The position numbers were made by a program, and so were the translations under genes. Under the pieces are notes generated by a model. That model made no database searches and was not told the DNA's origin. It saw only the letters and a program-made list of their open reading frames with translations. DNA of 64,000 nt from an uncultured Nonlabens sp. (GTDB taxonomy: Bacteria > Bacteroidota > Bacteroidia > Flavobacteriales > Flavobacteriaceae), in the NCBI GenBank assembly GCA_947491755.1, contig CANLKV010000001.1, positions 744,001-808,000 of the forward strand. The letters are read 5' to 3'. Each line of letters starts with the position of its first letter. Position 1 is the stretch's first letter. Shown one piece after another: positions 61,792 to 64,000 of the stretch.

Positions 61792-62666
61792 ACAAATGCT
61801 GTGTTAGTAGTGCGGTGTGTGCTCCATAAAATACAGCCCATCACGACCGGCAGCACTTGATTATTGAGCCACAGTAAAGCTATTAACGCGGTGATGGTCT
61901 CCAGCGATAGGCCTAGATATGAGGTAAAAAAACTACCTATGGTCCATTTAATCAACACATCAAATAATTGTAGAGTGGGTATCATAGAGCTTGCTAGATA
62001 CATGCCTGCTACAGCACTTATTATTTGCCATACAGATACATCGCTTACTAGGGCAAGCAATATCCACCAGCAACTACTAAATATGATATAACGGCCAGCA
62101 GAATATCCAGTGATTTTAATGATGGAAAGACTTGTTTGAGAAGTCCAGCGATTTATCTTATCGGTTAGCAAGTATAGCAATAGGCCAGATATCGTCAGGG
62201 CAAGAAGTGCCACGAGTGGATAATGAAATAAAAAGAGCAAACCACAGATACCAGCAACAATTGTGACAAACATTTGGCTCATATTACCTACAAAAACAGC
62301 TTTCAACGCTCTTTTTCTCTCATTTTTGGGAAAATACATTCCTTTGACTGCAAATTCTCCTGCTCGCAAGGGTGTCACAAAACTCGCGGCTTGAGCGGCT
62401 AGATTATGGATGACGCTTTCGCGAAAGCGAATTAACCTTAGATCCCTAACTAATATTTGCCATTTTTTACTTTCGACCAGCCAGCTTGCTAGACTAATTA
62501 AGGGCAGAGCCACCCAGTAAGCATAGGGTATTTTTAGGAGAACATCATGCACCAGTTTCCATTGAAAATCCTCGGATTGTATGTGCCACACTAGATAAAT
62601 GATGCAGCAAAGGATCACCAGGATCTTGCCCATCGCCATAAGATATTGCTTAGATTTGTCAGACAT
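61788..62666 (-). CDS. Lysylphosphatidylglycerol-synthase-like (flippase-like) membrane protein
   Basis: About 292 residues from the ATG at 62666 with about seven membrane segments and the motif of the LPG_synthase_TM family (AAQAASFVTPLRAGEFAVKGMYFP, GRYIIFSSCWWILLAL). Such proteins may flip lipids or lack a synthase domain; here no synthase is present. The palindrome at 62414 encodes RFRES. Divergent from ruvC, the start codons being 12 bases apart. Confidence 0.82.
   Translation of the reverse strand: MSDKSKQYLMAMGKILVILCCIIYLVWHIQSEDFQWKLVHDVLLKIPYAYWVALPLISLASWLVESKKWQILVRDLRLIRFRESVIHNLAAQAASFVTPLRAGEFAVKGMYFPKNERKRALKAVFVGNMSQMFVTIVAGICGLLFLFHYPLVALLALTISGLLLYLLTDKINRWTSQTSLSIIKITGYSAGRYIIFSSCWWILLALVSDVSVWQIISAVAGMYLASSMIPTLQLFDVLIKWTIGSFFTSYLGLSLETITALIALLWLNNQVLPVVMGCILWSTHRTTNTAFV
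62414..62429. repeat. Dispersed 16-bp palindrome, copy 15
   Basis: Perfect CGCTTTCGCGAAAGCG, read as RFRES in the flippase-like protein (IRFRESVIHN). Confidence 0.95.
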
Positions 62667-62678
62667 GCGGTACACGGC

Positions 62679-63248
62679 ATGAAATTACGACAATTGGCAA
62701 CAGAACGTATCATTTTAGGAATCGATCCAGGGACTGCAATCATGGGTTTTGGTGTGATAAAGGTCACTGGTAAAACCATGTCTTTTGTACAAATGAACGA
62801 GCTGGATATGCGCAAGATTACAGATCCATATGTAAAGTTGCGCAAGATTTTTGAACGTACAATAGAGTTGATCGATACCCACCATCCAGATGAGATTGCT
62901 CTAGAGGCTCCTTTTTTTGGTAAAAATGTGCAGTCCATGCTTAAATTAGGTAGAGCACAAGGGGTAGCCATGGCTGCAGGGCTTTCTAGAGATATTCCAG
63001 TAACTGAATATGCACCACGTCGTATCAAGCAATCCATCACAGGCAAAGGGACGGCTAGTAAAGAGCAAGTAGCTTTGATGCTTAAAAGTACTTTAAAATT
63101 AAAAGAGCTGCCCAAAAACCTAGACATGACAGACGGTCTGGCTGCAGCTGTCTGCCATTTTTATTGCAGCAATCGAGTAGAGGTAGGCAAATCCTATTCT
63201 GGATGGGCTGCCTTTGTAAAACAAAACGAAAAAAGAGTTAAAAAGTAA
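62679..63248 (+). CDS. ruvC: Crossover junction endodeoxyribonuclease RuvC
   Basis: RuvC cuts Holliday junctions during recombination. The protein has about 189 residues from the ATG at 62679 (MKLRQLATERIILGIDPGT). Catalytic acids: Asp16 in GIDPGTAIMGFG, Glu in IALEAPFFGKN, and Asp pair in DMTDGLAAAVCH. RRIKQSITGKGTASKEQVALML is typical. A longer start at 62646 overlaps the divergent gene and adds no conserved sequence. The start of the divergent gene lies only 12 bases upstream. Confidence 0.95.
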   Translation: MKLRQLATERIILGIDPGTAIMGFGVIKVTGKTMSFVQMNELDMRKITDPYVKLRKIFERTIELIDTHHPDEIALEAPFFGKNVQSMLKLGRAQGVAMAAGLSRDIPVTEYAPRRIKQSITGKGTASKEQVALMLKSTLKLKELPKNLDMTDGLAAAVCHFYCSNRVEVGKSYSGWAAFVKQNEKRVKK

Positions 63249-63324
63249 CCCCATCTCTTTTTGAATCTTTAGTTTTAAACCATAAGCCTATTTTTTCCGT
63301 AAGCTTCTTTAAAGCTCCCAACCT

Positions 63325-63924
63325 ATGACTAATTGTTTAATAATCTTTACCCGCAATCCAGAATTAGGAAAGGGAAAGCGCAGACTCGCTGCCACACTAG
63401 GTAACGAGAAAGCGCTAGAGATTTATAAATTTTTACTAGACCACACCAGATCCATTACTAGAAATGTATATGCCGTTAAACAAGTGTGGTATTCTGAACA
63501 TGTGCAGGAGCATGATGGCTGGGACCACCTGACTTATGAAAAATATGTACAAAAAGGAGAAGATCTAGGGGCGCGTATGCAATATGCTTTTGAAAAAGCC
63601 CTTAAAAAACACGACAAGGTAATTATTATAGGGTCTGATATGTATGACCTTACCGCTTTAGAAATAGACGACGCTTTTAAACAATTAAATGACCATCAAG
63701 CTATTATAGGGCCGGCGCTTGATGGCGGCTATTACCTCCTAGGCTTTAAAAATAAAATACCCCATGGCATTTTTGAAAATAAAAACTGGGGCACCAGTAC
63801 TGTTCTCGAAAGTACATTAAAAGACTTAAAACATACTGACTATGTCCTGCTAGAAGAGCGCAATGATGTCGATACAGAAGACGATTTAAAAGATCATCCA
63901 GACTTTCAATTACTACTAAACTGA
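63325..63924 (+). CDS. TIGR04282-family glycosyltransferase-like protein
   Basis: A 199-residue GT-A-like protein: CLIIFTRNPELGKGKRRLAATLG, QKGEDLGARMQYAFEKAL, IIIGSDMYDLTA, and GPALDGGYYLLGF match the TIGR04282 family, related to nucleotidyl/arsenosugar transferases. Substrate unknown. It precedes the probable purine nucleoside phosphorylase gene by four bases, so it is an operon partner. Confidence 0.88.
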   Translation: MTNCLIIFTRNPELGKGKRRLAATLGNEKALEIYKFLLDHTRSITRNVYAVKQVWYSEHVQEHDGWDHLTYEKYVQKGEDLGARMQYAFEKALKKHDKVIIIGSDMYDLTALEIDDAFKQLNDHQAIIGPALDGGYYLLGFKNKIPHGIFENKNWGTSTVLESTLKDLKHTDYVLLEERNDVDTEDDLKDHPDFQLLLN

Positions 63925-63928
63925 AACC

Positions 63929-64000
63929 ATGCTAAGTAAAAAATTATTAAATAATTCTATCGATTACCTAAAAGAACAAGGCTTTGAAGAACCAGAAATA
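63929..64000 (+). CDS. Probable purine nucleoside phosphorylase, N-terminal fragment
   Basis: Only 24 codons are in the window: MLSKKLLNNSIDYLKEQGF then EEPEI. This resembles the N-terminus of family 1 purine nucleoside phosphorylases of Flavobacteriaceae, which split purine nucleosides with phosphate. The assignment rests on a short match and the neighbour gene. Confidence 0.45.
   Translation, partial: MLSKKLLNNSIDYLKEQGFEEPEI

Noticed and set aside
1664..62429. CRISPR repeats as the source of the repeated 16-mer
   Set aside because: Copies are kilobases apart, lie within genes and have no spacer array or cas genes.
1664..62429. ParB parS sites as the meaning of the palindrome
   Set aside because: It has the same length as parS but a different sequence, and about one per 4 kb is far too many for parS.
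62615..63127. A 170-codon minus-strand frame over ruvC
   Set aside because: ruvC has all catalytic motifs on the plus strand, and the antisense product is rich in Ser and Cys without a family.

Overview
This window looks like a piece of chromosome from a marine-type member of the Flavobacteriaceae (Bacteroidota), possibly near Nonlabens or Dokdonia. The evidence is a SusC/SusD pair, a secreted subtilase with a type IX secretion C-terminal domain, promoters of the Bacteroidota form TAnnTTTG, absence of clear Shine-Dalgarno sites, and many families typical of the group (DUF4230, DUF4260, DUF4407, DUF6702, the PF14542 GNATs). The genus is an inference. There is no rRNA, CRISPR array or transposase.

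Layout. 1-6.0 kb: end of a PhoR-like kinase, a family-28-like glycosyltransferase, then trmB, a LysE-type exporter and an ATL-like protein tightly coupled, followed on the other strand by an aldehyde dehydrogenase and an acyl-CoA dehydrogenase. 6.2-11.3 kb: a tightly packed six-gene operon (hemW, a cyclase-family lipoprotein, DUF4260, DUF4230, YjbR, a membrane-anchored MutS-like ATPase). 11.3-16.2 kb, minus strand: an Mpl-like ligase, a TPR protein, an M15 peptidase, three GNATs and pepE. 16.3-23.8 kb: envelope proteins, an M1 metallopeptidase, a TatA-like protein, a PAP2 phosphatase, an O-methyltransferase and DUF4407. 24.1-26.7 kb: a BlaI/BlaR1-type repressor and sensor pair with three operator copies, followed by a reading frame broken by an amber codon. 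27.1-28.5 kb: an M20 dipeptidase.

28.68-37.13 kb is an integrative element of about 8.4 kb. It sits in the 3' end of a tRNA-Leu(UAG) gene and is bounded by a 24-bp direct repeat of the tRNA tail. It carries a tyrosine integrase, an RteC-like protein, an excisionase-like HTH protein, a replication-protein-like gene, a zinc-ribbon protein, a 57-residue small ORF, and one large cargo gene: a 1242-aa YobI/KAP-like membrane P-loop NTPase, which is the best candidate here for an undescribed anti-phage or conflict system.

37.3-45.4 kb, minus strand: genes for DUF5996 and small GNATs, then a run of envelope genes (YoaK, alginate-export porin, YceI, YtcJ-like amidohydrolase lipoprotein, YcaC-like hydrolase, exported pirin) led by a -24/-12 promoter. 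They lie divergent from a PAS-AAA+ sigma-54 activator with an intact GAFTGA loop, which suggests one regulated pathway acting mostly outside the cytoplasm. 47.8-49.3 kb: two membrane proteins and tRNA-Asp(GUC). 49.5-57.5 kb: SusC, SusD and a Calx-beta lipoprotein, then the S8 protease. 57.6-64 kb: a HAD phosphatase, a collagen-like lipoprotein, a TPR protein and a lipoprotein, a family 2 glycosyltransferase with a flippase-like protein, ruvC, a TIGR04282-type transferase and the start of a probable purine nucleoside phosphorylase.

The most striking feature is a 16-bp perfect palindrome, CGCTTTCGCGAAAGCG. It occurs about 15 times (some copies with one or a few changes) in unrelated genes and intergenic gaps. 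Inside genes it is read in all three frames as AFAKA, LSRKR or RFRES. Several copies fall at the end of signal peptides. No copy was seen inside the integrative element.
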